Positions 33,943-44,057 are shown, counted from the stretch's first letter. The stretch: 64,000 nucleotides of DNA from Streptacidiphilus sp. PB12-B1b (GCF_014084125.1 NZ_CP048405.1:3038001-3102000), one strand, 5' to 3'. Notes: generated by a model not told the origin, from the letters alone. Program-made: numbers and translations.

Positions 33943-34776
33943 TCAGTCGGCGGACACCGACCGCTGCGGTCCGTGTGCCAGCGTCTCCGCCGCCACCGCC
34001 ATGAAGTCCAGCACCAGCGGCTCCCGCCGGTCCTCCGCCACGACCAGGCAGGTCTCCACCGGTTCGGCGTCCGTCACCGGGAGGTGGACCAGATCGGGGC
34101 GGGAGTACGACTCGGCGACGCTCCGGGGCACCACGGCGACGCCGTGCCCGGCGGCGACGAGCTCGAACTTCTCCTCGACCGAGGAGGTCCGCCGGGCGCG
34201 CGCGTCCAGGATCTCCTGCTCGTCGAGATCCGCCCAGCTCAGCTCCGTGCGCCGGGCCAGCGGATGGCCCACCGGCAGGCAGGCGGCCTTGGGGTCGCTG
34301 CCGATCGGGACGACCCGCAGCCCGGTGTCGTCGAACGGCCGCCGCAGGTAGCCGACGTGCGCCCGGCCGTCCCGCAGCGGCGCGTCCTGCTCCCACCAGC
34401 GCAGGTGGAACAGCTCGATGGCGACATCGGCGTGCTCCGCGGTGAATGCCCGGACCGCCTCGGAGACGTGCAGCCCGGGCGCGAAGGCGACCACCAGCCG
34501 CCGTACCCCCCGGTGGGTGTCGTGGACCCGCCGCACGGCGGCGTCCACCGTCGCAAACACCGCGCGCGCCTCCTCGTGCAGCTGCTCGCCCGCGGCCGTG
34601 AGCTGCACGCTGCGGGTGGTCCGCACCAGCAGCGCGCACCCCAGCTCCTGCTCCAGCGAGCGGATCTGCCGGCTGAGCACGGGCTGCGCGATGTACAGCT
34701 GCTCGGCGGCCCGGCCGAAGTGCCGGTGCTCGGCGACGGCGGCGAAGTACCGCAGCTTGCGCAGATCCAGATCCAT
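33943..34776 (-). CDS. LysR-family transcriptional regulator
   Basis: This 277-residue protein has the N-terminal HTH RKLRYFAAVAEHRHFGRAA and LYIAQPVLSRQIRSLEQELG, the linker helix, and a C-terminal periplasmic-binding-like effector domain. It is divergent from the NAD(P)H-binding oxidoreductase at 34845, with 68 bases between the start codons, so it probably controls that gene and itself. A CAAT/ATTG pair in that gap has a T-N11-A-like form. The effector is unknown. Confidence 0.9.
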   Translation of the reverse strand: MDLDLRKLRYFAAVAEHRHFGRAAEQLYIAQPVLSRQIRSLEQELGCALLVRTTRSVQLTAAGEQLHEEARAVFATVDAAVRRVHDTHRGVRRLVVAFAPGLHVSEAVRAFTAEHADVAIELFHLRWWEQDAPLRDGRAHVGYLRRPFDDTGLRVVPIGSDPKAACLPVGHPLARRTELSWADLDEQEILDARARRTSSVEEKFELVAAGHGVAVVPRSVAESYSRPDLVHLPVTDAEPVETCLVVAEDRREPLVLDFMAVAAETLAHGPQRSVSAD

Positions 34777-34844
34777 ACCCCAAGGGTATCAATCGACGTC
34801 CAGAGGTATTGGACGCCGCCCGGGGACCGCCGCACGATGGACTC

Positions 34845-35738
34845 ATGATCGTCATCACGACGCCCACGGGCGACATCGGCAGCCGGCTCCTCACCGACCT
34901 CCTCGACCACCCCTCCGGTGGGGAGGACCTCCGCGTCATCGTGCGCGACCCCGCCAAGCTCCCCGACGCGGTCCGCACCCGCGTCGACGTCGTCACCGGC
35001 TCGCACGGCGACGCCGACACCGTCGACCGGGCCTTCGCCGGAGCGGACGCCGTCTTCTGGGTCGCCCCGCCGGACCGCCGGGCCGCCAGCCTGGAGGCGG
35101 TCTACTCCGGATTCACCCGGGCCGCCGCGCGGGCGTTCACCGACCACGGCGTCAGCCACGTCGTCGGCGTCTCGGCCCTCGGCCGGGGCACCCCCGTCGC
35201 CGACCGCGCCGGGCTGGTCACCGCCTCGCTGGCCATGGACGACCTGATCGCAGGCACGGGCGTGGCCTACCGCGCCCTGGCCAATCCCTCGTTCATGGAC
35301 AACCTGCTGCGCCAGGTGGAATCGATCCGGGAGGCCGGCGTCTTCACCGACACCGCCGCACCCGACCGCAAGGCCCCGACGGCCGCCACCCGCGACATCG
35401 CCGCGGCCGCCGCCGGGCTGCTGCTCGACCGCTCCTGGACCGGCACCGGCAGTGTCGCCGTCCTCGGCCCGGAGGACCTCTCGCAGCTGGACATGGCGCG
35501 CATCATGTCCGAGGTGCTCGGCAAGCCCGTGCGCTACCAGCGGCAGTCGCTGGAGGACCTCCGCTCGGACATGGTCGGCTGGGGGGTCGCCCCGGCGTTC
35601 GCGGACGGCATGGTCGAGATGATGAGCGCCAAGGACGAGGGCCTCGACGCCGGTGTGCCGCGCACCCCGGAGACGGCCGGCTCGACCACCTTCCGGCAGT
35701 GGTGCGGGGAGGTGCTCCGACCCGCCGTCCTCGGCTGA
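34845..35738 (+). CDS. NmrA-like NAD(P)H-binding oxidoreductase
   Basis: The ATG at 34845 begins IVITTPTGDIGSRLLTDLL, an N-terminal dinucleotide-binding loop (TPTGDIG) of the atypical short-chain dehydrogenase/NmrA type. ADAVFWVAPPD and VVGVSALGRG are the following strands, and LANPSFMDNLLRQ sits in the substrate region. No Tyr-x3-Lys catalytic motif is clear, as is usual in this family, which includes NAD(P)-sensing proteins and quinone reductases of the QorB type. It is a 297-residue cytoplasmic protein, probably regulated by the divergent LysR gene. Confidence 0.88.
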   Translation: MIVITTPTGDIGSRLLTDLLDHPSGGEDLRVIVRDPAKLPDAVRTRVDVVTGSHGDADTVDRAFAGADAVFWVAPPDRRAASLEAVYSGFTRAAARAFTDHGVSHVVGVSALGRGTPVADRAGLVTASLAMDDLIAGTGVAYRALANPSFMDNLLRQVESIREAGVFTDTAAPDRKAPTAATRDIAAAAAGLLLDRSWTGTGSVAVLGPEDLSQLDMARIMSEVLGKPVRYQRQSLEDLRSDMVGWGVAPAFADGMVEMMSAKDEGLDAGVPRTPETAGSTTFRQWCGEVLRPAVLG

Positions 35739-35916
35739 CGCCGCCCGCGCCCGCCGCAAGCCCCAGCAGCAGCGCCTCCACCCGCTCCGGGAGCGGGCGC
35801 AGCGGCGGGTCGCCGGGGTCGTGGAGGGCTCGCAGCAGGGGCGTGGTGTGGGGCACGCGGTCAGGGTAGCCGTACGGCCGGGCCCGGTTGTCGGACCCGC
35901 GTTCCAGGGTGCGGGC

Positions 35917-36318
35917 ATGGCAGAGAAACCCAGTACGAGATGGCGGGGAGGCGTCGCCCGGCAGGCGGCGGAGGTGGCGGCGGGGAGGCTGGACGTGGAC
36001 AGCGCGCATATGGCGAGCCTCTTCCCCGAGGCGCTGCTGTCCGCGACCGACGCGGTCCTGGCCGCGTTCGAGGCCGACCTCGCCCGGCTCGACGACCCCC
36101 GGGACGCCGAGGTCCTGGGCGCCGTCGAGCGCGTGGTGCTCGCCCTCAACCGCGTCAACGACGCCCACCACGGCGCGGCCTACGAGACCGCCGAACGGGA
36201 GGACCTCTGCCAGTACCTCGACGACTCCCTGGAGGAGCACGGCATCGACGTCCCCGCCCTCACCGCGCGCCACGGCCTGGGCCCCGGCGAACTCACCGAC
36301 CGCTGGCGCGACTGGTGA
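35917..36318 (+). CDS. Small acidic hypothetical protein
   Basis: The C-terminal 100 residues look genuine: LLSATDAVLAAFEADLARL, VERVVLALNRVNDAHHGAAYET, EDLCQYLDDSLEEHGIDV. This is an all-helical acidic protein of the kind found near many Streptomyces accessory genes. ATG 35917 gives 133 residues, and ATG 36010 gives 102. Neither has a strong ribosome binding site. No function is recognised. It is convergent with the phosphoketolase gene, 33 bases away. Confidence 0.6.
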   Translation: MAEKPSTRWRGGVARQAAEVAAGRLDVDSAHMASLFPEALLSATDAVLAAFEADLARLDDPRDAEVLGAVERVVLALNRVNDAHHGAAYETAEREDLCQYLDDSLEEHGIDVPALTARHGLGPGELTDRWRDW

Positions 36319-36351
36319 CCGTCCCCCGAGTCGCCTGGGCCCGTGCCGGGG

Positions 36352-38723
36352 TCAGGTGGTCCAGGTCCAGTCGGTGACCTCGGGGAGGTCGGTGCCGTGG
36401 GCGCGGATCCAGTCGTGGTGGCGCTGCCGGGTGTCCACCATCTGCTGGCGTACGGTGGCGGCGCGGACGGCCAGGCCGGGGACGCGGTCGATGACGTCCA
36501 TGACCAGGCGGTAGCGGTCGAGGTCGTTGCGGACCACCATGTCGAACGGGGTGGTGGTGGTCCCGGACTCCTTGTAGCCGCGGACGTGCAGGTGGGGGTG
36601 GTTGGTGCGGCGGTAGGCGAGCCGGTGGATCAGCCAGGGGTAGCCGTGGTACGCGAAGATGACCGGCTTGTCGGGGGTGAACAGGGCGTCGTACTCGCTG
36701 TCGGGCATGCCGTGCGGATGCTCCTCGGCGGGCATCAGCCGGGCGATGTCGACCACGTTGACCACCCGCACCGCCAGCTCGGGCAGGTGGGTGCGGAGCA
36801 GGTCGGCGGCGGCCATGACCTCCTGGGTGGGCACGTCTCCGGCGCAGGCCAGGACCACGTCCGGCTCCCGGGTGCCGTCCTCGGTGCCGGCCCAGTCCCA
36901 GATGCCGGCGCCGCGCGCGCAGTGGGCGCGGGCCTGGTCCATGGTCAGCCAGTCGAAGCAGGGCTGCTTGCCGGCCACCACCACGTTGACGTAGTCGCGG
37001 CTGCGCAGCACGTGGTCGGCGACCGAGAGCAGGGTGTTGGTGTCCGGCGGGAAGTAGACGCGCACGGCCTGCGGGCTCTTGTTCAGGACGTGGTCCACGA
37101 AGCCCGGGTCCTGGTGCGAGAAGCCGTTGTGGTCCTGGCGCCAGACGTGCGAGGTGAGCAGGTAGTTGAGCGAGGCGACCGGCGCGCGCCAGGTCAGCTC
37201 GCGGGTGGTGCGCAGCCACTTGATGTGCTGGTTGACCATGGAGTCGACGATGTGGACGAACGCCTCGTAGCAGGAGAAGAGGCCGTGCCGGCCGGTCAGC
37301 AGATAGCCCTCCAGCCAGCCCTGGCAGGTGTGTTCGGAGAGGATCTCCATCACCCGGCCGTCGCGGGCCAGGTGCTCGTCCACCGGCAGCACCTGCGCCT
37401 GCCATGCCTTGCCGGTGGCCTGGTAGACGGCCTGGAGCCGGTTGGAGGCGGTCTCGTCCGGGCCGACGATGCGGAAGTCGCGGCGGGCGGCGGTCTCCGC
37501 CATGACCTGCTCCAGCAGGTCGCCCAGGACCCGGGTGGGCTCGTGCAGGGTGGCGCCGGGCTTGTCGACCAGCACCGCGTGCAGCTCCAGATCGGGCAGC
37601 GGCAGGTCGCGCAGCAGCAGGCCGCCGTTGGCGTGCGGGTTGGCGCCCGGCCGCCGGGCGCCCTGCGGGACGCACTCCAGCACCTGGGCGCGCGGGCGGC
37701 CGTCCTGGTCGAACAACTCCTCGGGCGGTACGAGCGCAGCCAGGCCTCCAACTGGGCCAGGTGCTCCAGGTTCTCGCGCATGCCGTCCAGCGGCACCTGG
37801 TGGGCCCGCCAGGTGCCCTCGACCGGCAGGCCGTCGACCACGGCGGGGCCGGTCCAGCCCTTGGGGGTGCGCAGCACGATCATCGGCCAGTGCGGACGTT
37901 CGGTGCTGTCGCCGCGGCGGGCGCCGTCCTGGATGGCCGCGATCCGCTCCAGGGCGATGTCCATGGCGGCGGCCATGGCACGGTGCACGGCGTGCGGGTC
38001 GTCGCCGGTGACGTGCAGCGGGTCGTGGCCGTAGCCGCGCAGCAGCTCGTCGAGCTCGGCCTCGGGGATGCGGGCCAGCACCGTCGGGTTGGCGATCTTG
38101 TAGCCGTTGAGGTGCAGGATCGGCAGGACCGCGCCGTCGTGGACCGGGTCCAGGAACTTGTTGGAGTGCCAGGAGGCCGCCAGCGGACCGGTCTCGGCCT
38201 CGCCGTCGCCAATGACGCAGGCCACCAGCAGCCCCGGGTTGTCCAGGGCGGCACCGTAGGCGTGGGACAGCGAGTAGCCCAGCTCACCGCCCTCGTGGAT
38301 GGAGCCGGGCGTCTCCGGCGCGACATGGCTGGGCACCCCGCCGGGGAAGGAGAACTGCCGGAACAGCCTGGCCATCCCGGGGCCGTCCCGGGTGATGTCC
38401 GGGTAGGTCTCGGTGTAGCTGCCCTCCAGCCAGGAGTTGGCCAGCACCGCCGGGCCGCCGTGGCCCGGGCCCCAGACGCAGATGGCGTCCAGATCCCGCG
38501 CGCTGATCACCCGGTTCAGGTGGGTGTACACCAGGTTCAGGCCCGGCGAGGTGCCCCAGTGGCCCAGCAGCCGGGGCTTGATGTGCTCGAGGCGCAGCGG
38601 CTCGCGCAGCAGCGGGTTGGCCATCAGGTAGATCTGCCCGGCCGCCAGGTAGTTCGCGGCACGCCAGTGCGCGTCCAGCGCCTGGACCTCGGCGTCCGAG
38701 ATGCCGATGACGGTGTCGTTCAT
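36352..38723 (-). pseudogene. xfp: Phosphoketolase split by a single-base frameshift
   Basis: From ATG 38723 (with GAGGGAG upstream) the first frame encodes [25 protein letters not shown], the thiamine-diphosphate site GDGEAETGP and [11 protein letters not shown], up to AWLRSYRP. The family then continues in the -1 frame as [17 protein letters not shown] through [18 protein letters not shown] to 36352. Adding one C to the run at 37723-37725 (giving [10 protein letters not shown]) restores about 790 codons, the normal length. Intact Xfp cleaves xylulose 5-phosphate or fructose 6-phosphate with phosphate to acetyl-phosphate in the phosphoketolase pathway. No acetate kinase gene is adjacent. Sequencing error and genuine inactivation are both possible. 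Confidence 0.88.
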
Positions 38724-39454
38724 GGTCGGTTCGCTCCCTCGGGGCGGACGTTCCTGCGGGGTGGATCGGGGTCTGCCGCCAGACTGCTCCGCGCCGCCCG
38801 GCTCCCACCAGGGCCGAACAGTCCCCGCCCGCCCGCCGCGCGCCGGGACCGACGGCCCTGACCACGACGGTCCCCCGCCGCCGCACCCCCTGCCACCGCT
38901 ACCCGCCGAACGGCCGCCACCCCGCACCGACAGCGGCCGTCGACGCGGTGCTGACGCTCCGACGCGCGGTGGCGGTGACCGTGGTATGCGCCGGTGCGGT
39001 GTGCGGTGTGCGGGGTCGGGAGCAACCGGTGACCGCGAGCGCGGTGCAGGCGCGTGAGATGCGCAGGTGAGGGGACGGAGGTGGTGGGGGTGCGAAGCGG
39101 GGGTGGTCGGTGGGGGTCACTCCATCGGGTGATGTCGGGGGTGGCGGGCCGTTGGCGGGGGTGTCGGGGACGAAGGCCATGGGAGGGTTTCCGTCGTCAC
39201 GGCGCGGGGGCCGGTGTCGAGAGGCGGGAGCGACGATCATGGCCGAGGCGACGGCGGGGCCCGCGCTGCGGCGGCCCGGGGGCGGTGGCCGCTGAGCGGC
39301 TCGACCGCGTACCCCGGGGCCGGTTGCGTCCCCGACGGCCCGGGACGACGTCCCATCGGCGAGCTGGGCCCCCGCCGCACCCGTTACGCCCTGTGGCGCA
39401 CGGCCGACACGTCCGCCGCGCCGCCGGGGGCGTCCGCCGAGCTGGAGACCTGCC
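38724..39454. other. Non-coding interval (about 730 bp) with a strongly G-rich strand
   Basis: No supported gene. At about 39070-39180 the plus strand carries several runs of four to five G separated by short spacers, a possible G-quadruplex-forming tract. Short open frames on both strands have biased, non-protein-like composition. The last bases contain the GGAG site of the hydrolase gene. Confidence 0.45.
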
Positions 39455-40381
39455 GTGACCACAGTGAGCGCCCCCTACGAAGAAGCCCTGACCCGGACCT
39501 TCCACGGTCACACCTACCGGGCCCGGGTGATCCGCCGGCGGGACGCGCGGACCGCGCCCATCGTCCTGATCGGCGGCGCGTTCCAGAACCAGTACGCCTG
39601 GGGCCGGGTGGAACGCGGGCTGCTGGGCACGGCCGACCTGATCACCGTCGACCTCCCGGGTGCGGGCGACGCCGACCCGCTGCCGGCCGGCTACGGCCTG
39701 GACTTCCTGACGGCGGCCTTGGACGACCTGCTGACGTCCGTCCTCGGCGACGCCCCGGTGAACGTCGTCGGAGCCTCCTACGGCAGCGCCGTCGCGCACC
39801 GCTGGGTACGGGAGAACCAGGAGCGGACGGTGCGGCTGGTCCTGATCGGGACGATGTCCCGGCTGCCCGAGGAGGTCCGCGCCCGGATGCGGCACAGCCT
39901 GCACCAGCTGCGGTACGGCAGCCGCGGCGACTTCGTCGACAGCGTTCTGAACGCCATGATGTGCCTGGCGCCGGGGGTGGCCATCATGCGCCGGGCCGCG
40001 GTCGTCCGCTGCCTGACGGCCGCGCTGGACCAGCTCAGCGACGCCGGAGCGGCCCAGTACGTGCAGAACACCCGGAGGCTGCTCGACCACCGCGAGCAGG
40101 CCGCCGCTGCCGAGGTGCGCGTCCCGGTCCTGGTGGCCACCGGCGAGCACGACCCGCTGACCACGCCCGGCCTGAACCGCGAGGCCGCCGAGGGCTGCGC
40201 CGACGCGCACTTCACCACCATCCGGGACGCCGACCACCTGGTCCACCTCGAGCGGCCGGCGGAGGTCGTGGACCTGGTGGCGCGCTTCCTCACCGGCCAG
40301 TCCCTCGACGGCCTGGACTACTGCCACCCGGTCGAGCGCCTCGGCAGCCCGTCCGGGCTGCTGGACAGGCAGGGCCGCTGA
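39455..40381 (+). CDS. Alpha/beta hydrolase
   Basis: The GTG at 39455 follows GGAGACC. The 308-residue protein has the oxyanion region VLIGGAFQNQYAWGRVE, DLPGAGDAD, the nucleophile elbow GASYGS (Ser108), the acid in VATGEHDPLT and His in RDADHLVHLE. A catalytic triad is complete. The lid (about residues 130-200) is helical and has no special feature. It is cytoplasmic and its substrate is unknown. Members with this GAFQNQY start often sit in accessory metabolic clusters of Streptomyces. It is followed by an AT-rich gap and the antiporter gene. Confidence 0.85.
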   Translation: MTTVSAPYEEALTRTFHGHTYRARVIRRRDARTAPIVLIGGAFQNQYAWGRVERGLLGTADLITVDLPGAGDADPLPAGYGLDFLTAALDDLLTSVLGDAPVNVVGASYGSAVAHRWVRENQERTVRLVLIGTMSRLPEEVRARMRHSLHQLRYGSRGDFVDSVLNAMMCLAPGVAIMRRAAVVRCLTAALDQLSDAGAAQYVQNTRRLLDHREQAAAAEVRVPVLVATGEHDPLTTPGLNREAAEGCADAHFTTIRDADHLVHLERPAEVVDLVARFLTGQSLDGLDYCHPVERLGSPSGLLDRQGR

Positions 40382-40511
40382 CGACCGCCTGGTCGGGATA
40401 TTAAAGAGTTGATAAAGTACGGCCCAGGTGTGCCGGGAAGTCTGGTCGGCGCGGGGGACGGCCGGTCGCGGTGTGCGGCGGCGCCCCCGGGAGTGGATCA
40501 GAGGTGTGCCG

Positions 40512-42071
40512 ATGCGCGCGGTCGGGACTGTTCTCGCCCTGGTGGTGCTGGCGACCGTCGTGGCCACCGGCGCCCGCCGCTGGCGGATCCCCGCGCCGTC
40601 CCTGCTGGTCATCGCCGGGCTCGCGGTGGCCCTGGTGCCGGGAACCCCGGCCCTGCACATCGCTCCGCAGACCATCGGCCTGGTGGTGCTGCCGCCGCTG
40701 CTGTACGCCTCCGCCGAGGAGCTGTCGCTGCGCGACCTGCGCACCGTGTGGCGGCCGGTGACGCTGCTGGCGTTCGGCCTGGTCCTGGCCTCCGCGGCGG
40801 CGGTGGCGGCGCTCGCGGGGGTGCTCACCCCGCTGGACGGCGCCATGGCCTTCGTCCTGGGCGCGGTCCTGGCCAGCACCGACCCGGTCGCGGTCACCGC
40901 GCTCGGGCGGCGGCTGTCGCTGCCGGGCCGGGTGCAGGTGCTGGTGCAGGCCGAGAGCCTGTTCAACGACGCCACCTCGCTGGTGCTGTTCAAGGTCGCG
41001 CTGAGCTTCGCGGTGGCGTCCGGCGCCGTCGGCTGGGGCACGGCGGGCGGCGAGTTCGTGCTGCTCGCCGGGGGCGGCAGCCTGATCGGCGCGGCCGTCG
41101 CCGGGCTGGTGGTGCTGATCCGGCGCCGGACCGCCGATCCGGTGCTGGAGACGGTGATCGCCCTGGCCACCCCGTACGGCGCGTACCTGCTGGCCGAGTC
41201 CGTCCACGCCTCGGGGGTCACCGCGGTGGTGGTGGCGGGCGTGCTGCTCGGCGGTTCGGGGCACCGGCTGTCGGACGCCCGGATCCGGCTCCAGGTGGGC
41301 GCGGTGTACGCGGTGGTGGTGTTCGGCTTGGAGAGCGTGGTGTTCAGCATCGTCGGCCTGGAACTGCCCACGCTGGTACGCGCCCTGCCCGGCGGCAGCG
41401 GCCTGTGGCCGTTGCAGGCCGCCGGTCTGGCCGCCGCGCTGATCGTGATGCGCAGCCTGTGGATGCTGCCCCTGTCCGCCGCCGTCGACCCCGGCCGCAG
41501 CAGGCCCTCGATCCCGGTGGCGGGGGTGCTGACCTGGGCCGGGACCAGGGGGGTGATGCCGCTGGCCGCCGCGCTGTCCATCCCGCTGGCCGCCGACGAC
41601 GGCAGGACGCTGCCGGGGCGGGCACTGGTGCTGGTGCTGACCACGGCCGTGGTCGTGTTCACCCTGATCGTCCAGGGGCTGAGCCTGGCCGGGGTGGTCA
41701 ACCGCTCCGGGCTGGCCGTGGAGCCCGAGCACACCCTCCGCGAGGAGGCGCAGGCCCGCCAGGCGTTGGCCCGCGCGGGCCTGGCCCACCTGGCCCAGGT
41801 CGAGGACCTGGAGAGCGTCCCCGAACCCGTCCTGGACCGGACCCGGCGCATCCTCAGGGCCCGGCTGGACCACGCTCAGGAACAGGCCGAGGAACCGAGC
41901 CCGGAGGGCACCCCGCTGCTGGCCGCCTACCGGGGCCTGCGCCGCGAGGTGATCGCCGTCCAGAGCGCCGAGTTGCGTCGGCTGTACGACCAGCACCGGG
42001 TCAGCGACGCCACCCGGCGGGCCCTGCAGCACGACCTGGATCTGGAGGAGGCGGGCATGGGTGCCGGCTGA
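40512..42071 (+). CDS. CPA1-type Na+/H+ antiporter
   Basis: The ATG at 40512 is favoured by AGAGGTG upstream. The 519-residue protein has about twelve helices with the NhaP/NHE signatures ASTDPVAVTAL (the ion-binding TDPVA region) and AESLFNDATSLVLF (the ND motif), then an extended cytoplasmic tail rich in Arg and Glu helices. It should exchange Na+ or K+ for H+ and help pH or salt homeostasis. It is monocistronic with a strong bidirectional hairpin overlapping its stop. Confidence 0.9.
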   Translation: MRAVGTVLALVVLATVVATGARRWRIPAPSLLVIAGLAVALVPGTPALHIAPQTIGLVVLPPLLYASAEELSLRDLRTVWRPVTLLAFGLVLASAAAVAALAGVLTPLDGAMAFVLGAVLASTDPVAVTALGRRLSLPGRVQVLVQAESLFNDATSLVLFKVALSFAVASGAVGWGTAGGEFVLLAGGGSLIGAAVAGLVVLIRRRTADPVLETVIALATPYGAYLLAESVHASGVTAVVVAGVLLGGSGHRLSDARIRLQVGAVYAVVVFGLESVVFSIVGLELPTLVRALPGGSGLWPLQAAGLAAALIVMRSLWMLPLSAAVDPGRSRPSIPVAGVLTWAGTRGVMPLAAALSIPLAADDGRTLPGRALVLVLTTAVVVFTLIVQGLSLAGVVNRSGLAVEPEHTLREEAQARQALARAGLAHLAQVEDLESVPEPVLDRTRRILRARLDHAQEQAEEPSPEGTPLLAAYRGLRREVIAVQSAELRRLYDQHRVSDATRRALQHDLDLEEAGMGAG

Positions 42072-42096
42072 GCGCGCGTCGCAGCGCTCAGCCGGC
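42063..42096. terminator. Bidirectional hairpin terminator
   Basis: GCCGGCTGAGCGC (42063-42075) and its perfect complement (42084-42096) make a 13-bp stem with an 8-base loop. It overlaps the antiporter stop codon and lies between convergent genes. Confidence 0.78.
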
Positions 42097-42134
42097 GGTT
42101 TCACGGGCGGGGCGGTGCCCCTACCAGGTCCGGG

Positions 42135-44057
42135 TCACGGGTAGGAGACCACGTCGCTGGGCCCGCCGAAGGCCGAACTCACCGGCGCGCCGGTACCGTT
42201 GACGACGGAGTCGATGCCGCCGGAGCCGGTGAGGAAGACCGACAGCAGGTCGTGGAACTGGACGCCGGGGGTGTCCGGTGCCTGGAACGCCATGGCGTTG
42301 TGGATGTCGACGCCCTGGTCGAAGTAGGAGTAGCTGCCCATCCCGTAGCCCTGGAACGAGGTGACGCTGTTCGGGATGTAGAACGCCGGGTAGCCGTCCT
42401 GGGTCGGTGTGGCCATCCACGCCGCCTGGTTGGGCACCTCGTACGGGTTCTCGTTCTGGTAGAAGACCACGGTGCCGTGCTGGCCGTTCCAGACGGTCTC
42501 GTCCCGCTGGTAGTGCTCGACCGCCAGGCCGTAGGCGGTCACGTGGTCGCCGTTGACGACGACGCCGGTGGCGCCCTGGTCGGAGGTCCAGGAGCCGGCG
42601 CCCGCGCCGTGGTCGGCCCGCCAGGCCCACACGTCGTCGATCAGCGAGTTGTTGATGTCGTCGACGAAGCTGGTCGCCGCCGTGCCCGCCTCGGCGCCGC
42701 CGACCCGGAAGTAGACGTCGTCCACGCTCACCGGATCGGCGATGTCCCGCGCCGAGGAGTTGCCGCTGCCGCTGTCCGCGCTGCCGAGTTGGAGCAGCGC
42801 CGGGGTGCTGACCGGGCCCGCGTCGAAGATGAGGCCGGAGACGTTGACGCCGCGCACGTCGGCCACGCGCATGGTGGTCCTGCGCGTGGTCGGGATGAGC
42901 GTGGGGAAGCCCAGGCCGATGACCTTGGTGTCGTGCGCGGTCACGTCGATGCTCTGCGGGACGTCGTAGACGCCCGGGGTGAACAGCAGGTTCTTCCCGT
43001 GGTCCAGTGCGGTGTTGATCTGGGCCACCGTGGTCCCGGGCCGGGCCACGAAGAAGGAGCTGAGCGGCAGCGAGGCCCCCGGGGTGCCGGCGGCGGTCCA
43101 GCCGGCTCCGCTGGAGTTGCTCTGCACCGAGGGGACGAACACGTTGTAGTGGCCGGATGAGTCCAGGTACAGGTACGGCTCCTCCTGCGTCCTCGGGCAG
43201 GTGGCCAGCGTGGTGTAGGAGCTGGGGCCGCCGCTGTCGCCGGAGTTGCCGGCGAAGCTCTGCGCGGGGGCGCCCTGGTCGCCGCAGAAGACCTGGTTCC
43301 ACACGGCGTTGGACCAGCCGTCCAGGTCGCTGTCCCTGGTGATGTACTGCTGCTGCGAGCCGTTGACGACGGTGCCGCCGGTGAACTCCGAGTCGGCGAT
43401 GAAACCGCCGCTGGCGTAGTCGGGCGAACCGTTGCAGTAGTCCATCAGGCTGACATTGCCGTTGATGTGCACCCGGCGCAGCGGCGACGCCTGCGAGCTG
43501 GCCCAGAACTCGGTGTCGGCGGAGCAGCCGGAGCCCCCGGCGACGTTCACCGTCAGATTGCTGACGGAGCGCCAGAAGTTGTCTGTGGCATTGCAGTTGG
43601 TGCTGCTGCCGTCGCACTGGTTGTAGGTGTCGACCGAGCCGTTGATCACCACGTCGCCCGGATCGCGGCCCAGACCGGCCACGCTGGTGTAGTAGCCGAC
43701 CTGGAAGACCAGCGGGTCGGCGGCGGAGCCGTAGGTGCCCGGGGCGAACAGCAGCGCGTACCGCTGCGTGCCGAACTGGTTGCCCACCTGCTGGGCCGCG
43801 ATGCTGTCCAGGGTGGCCTGGATGGAGCTCTGCGACATGCTCGGGGTGAACACATAGGTGTCGGGGCCGAGGACGCCGCCGTCCGTGGAGGGGGCGACCG
43901 CGGCGGCCGGCCGGGTGATCAGCGGCGCTGCTCCGGCGGTGCTCGCGGGGGCGACGGCGAGGGCCAGCAGCCCGGCCACCCCTGCCAGTGCGTATCCCAA
44001 CCGCCGCGCCCCGCGCGGTCCGTAGCGTGCGGTGGCTTCTGCGGAGCGTGTGGACAT
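42135..44057 (-). CDS. Secreted right-handed beta-helix protein
   Basis: The ATG at 44057 has AGGAAAGG upstream and starts a long signal peptide (RLGYALAGVAGLLALAVAP, cleavage near AGA-AP). The 640-residue protein has YALLFAPGTYGSAADPL, VGYYTSVAGLGRDPGDVVINGS, DNFWRSVSNLTV and a second set near 400 (KNLLFTPGVYDVPQSI, VIGLGFPTLIPT). These two pectin-lyase-like coils are as in GH55-like and related polysaccharide-active beta-helix proteins. Family members in Streptomyces are often labelled adenylyl cyclase or coagulation factor 5/8 proteins without evidence. It is probably extracellular and polysaccharide-binding or -degrading. Catalytic residues cannot be assigned. Confidence 0.8.
   Translation of the reverse strand: MSTRSAEATARYGPRGARRLGYALAGVAGLLALAVAPASTAGAAPLITRPAAAVAPSTDGGVLGPDTYVFTPSMSQSSIQATLDSIAAQQVGNQFGTQRYALLFAPGTYGSAADPLVFQVGYYTSVAGLGRDPGDVVINGSVDTYNQCDGSSTNCNATDNFWRSVSNLTVNVAGGSGCSADTEFWASSQASPLRRVHINGNVSLMDYCNGSPDYASGGFIADSEFTGGTVVNGSQQQYITRDSDLDGWSNAVWNQVFCGDQGAPAQSFAGNSGDSGGPSSYTTLATCPRTQEEPYLYLDSSGHYNVFVPSVQSNSSGAGWTAAGTPGASLPLSSFFVARPGTTVAQINTALDHGKNLLFTPGVYDVPQSIDVTAHDTKVIGLGFPTLIPTTRRTTMRVADVRGVNVSGLIFDAGPVSTPALLQLGSADSGSGNSSARDIADPVSVDDVYFRVGGAEAGTAATSFVDDINNSLIDDVWAWRADHGAGAGSWTSDQGATGVVVNGDHVTAYGLAVEHYQRDETVWNGQHGTVVFYQNENPYEVPNQAAWMATPTQDGYPAFYIPNSVTSFQGYGMGSYSYFDQGVDIHNAMAFQAPDTPGVQFHDLLSVFLTGSGGIDSVVNGTGAPVSSAFGGPSDVVSYP

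Noticed and set aside
31465-35020. Open frames of over 1100 codons on both strands across the MMPL and LysR genes
   Set aside because: They lack any domain or membrane pattern and overlap well-supported genes; they arise because stop codons are rare in GC-rich DNA.
38899-39462. A minus-strand Pro/Thr-rich frame with a possible MAFVPDTPANG start
   Set aside because: No ribosome binding site or family resemblance, and the composition follows the G-rich tract on the other strand.
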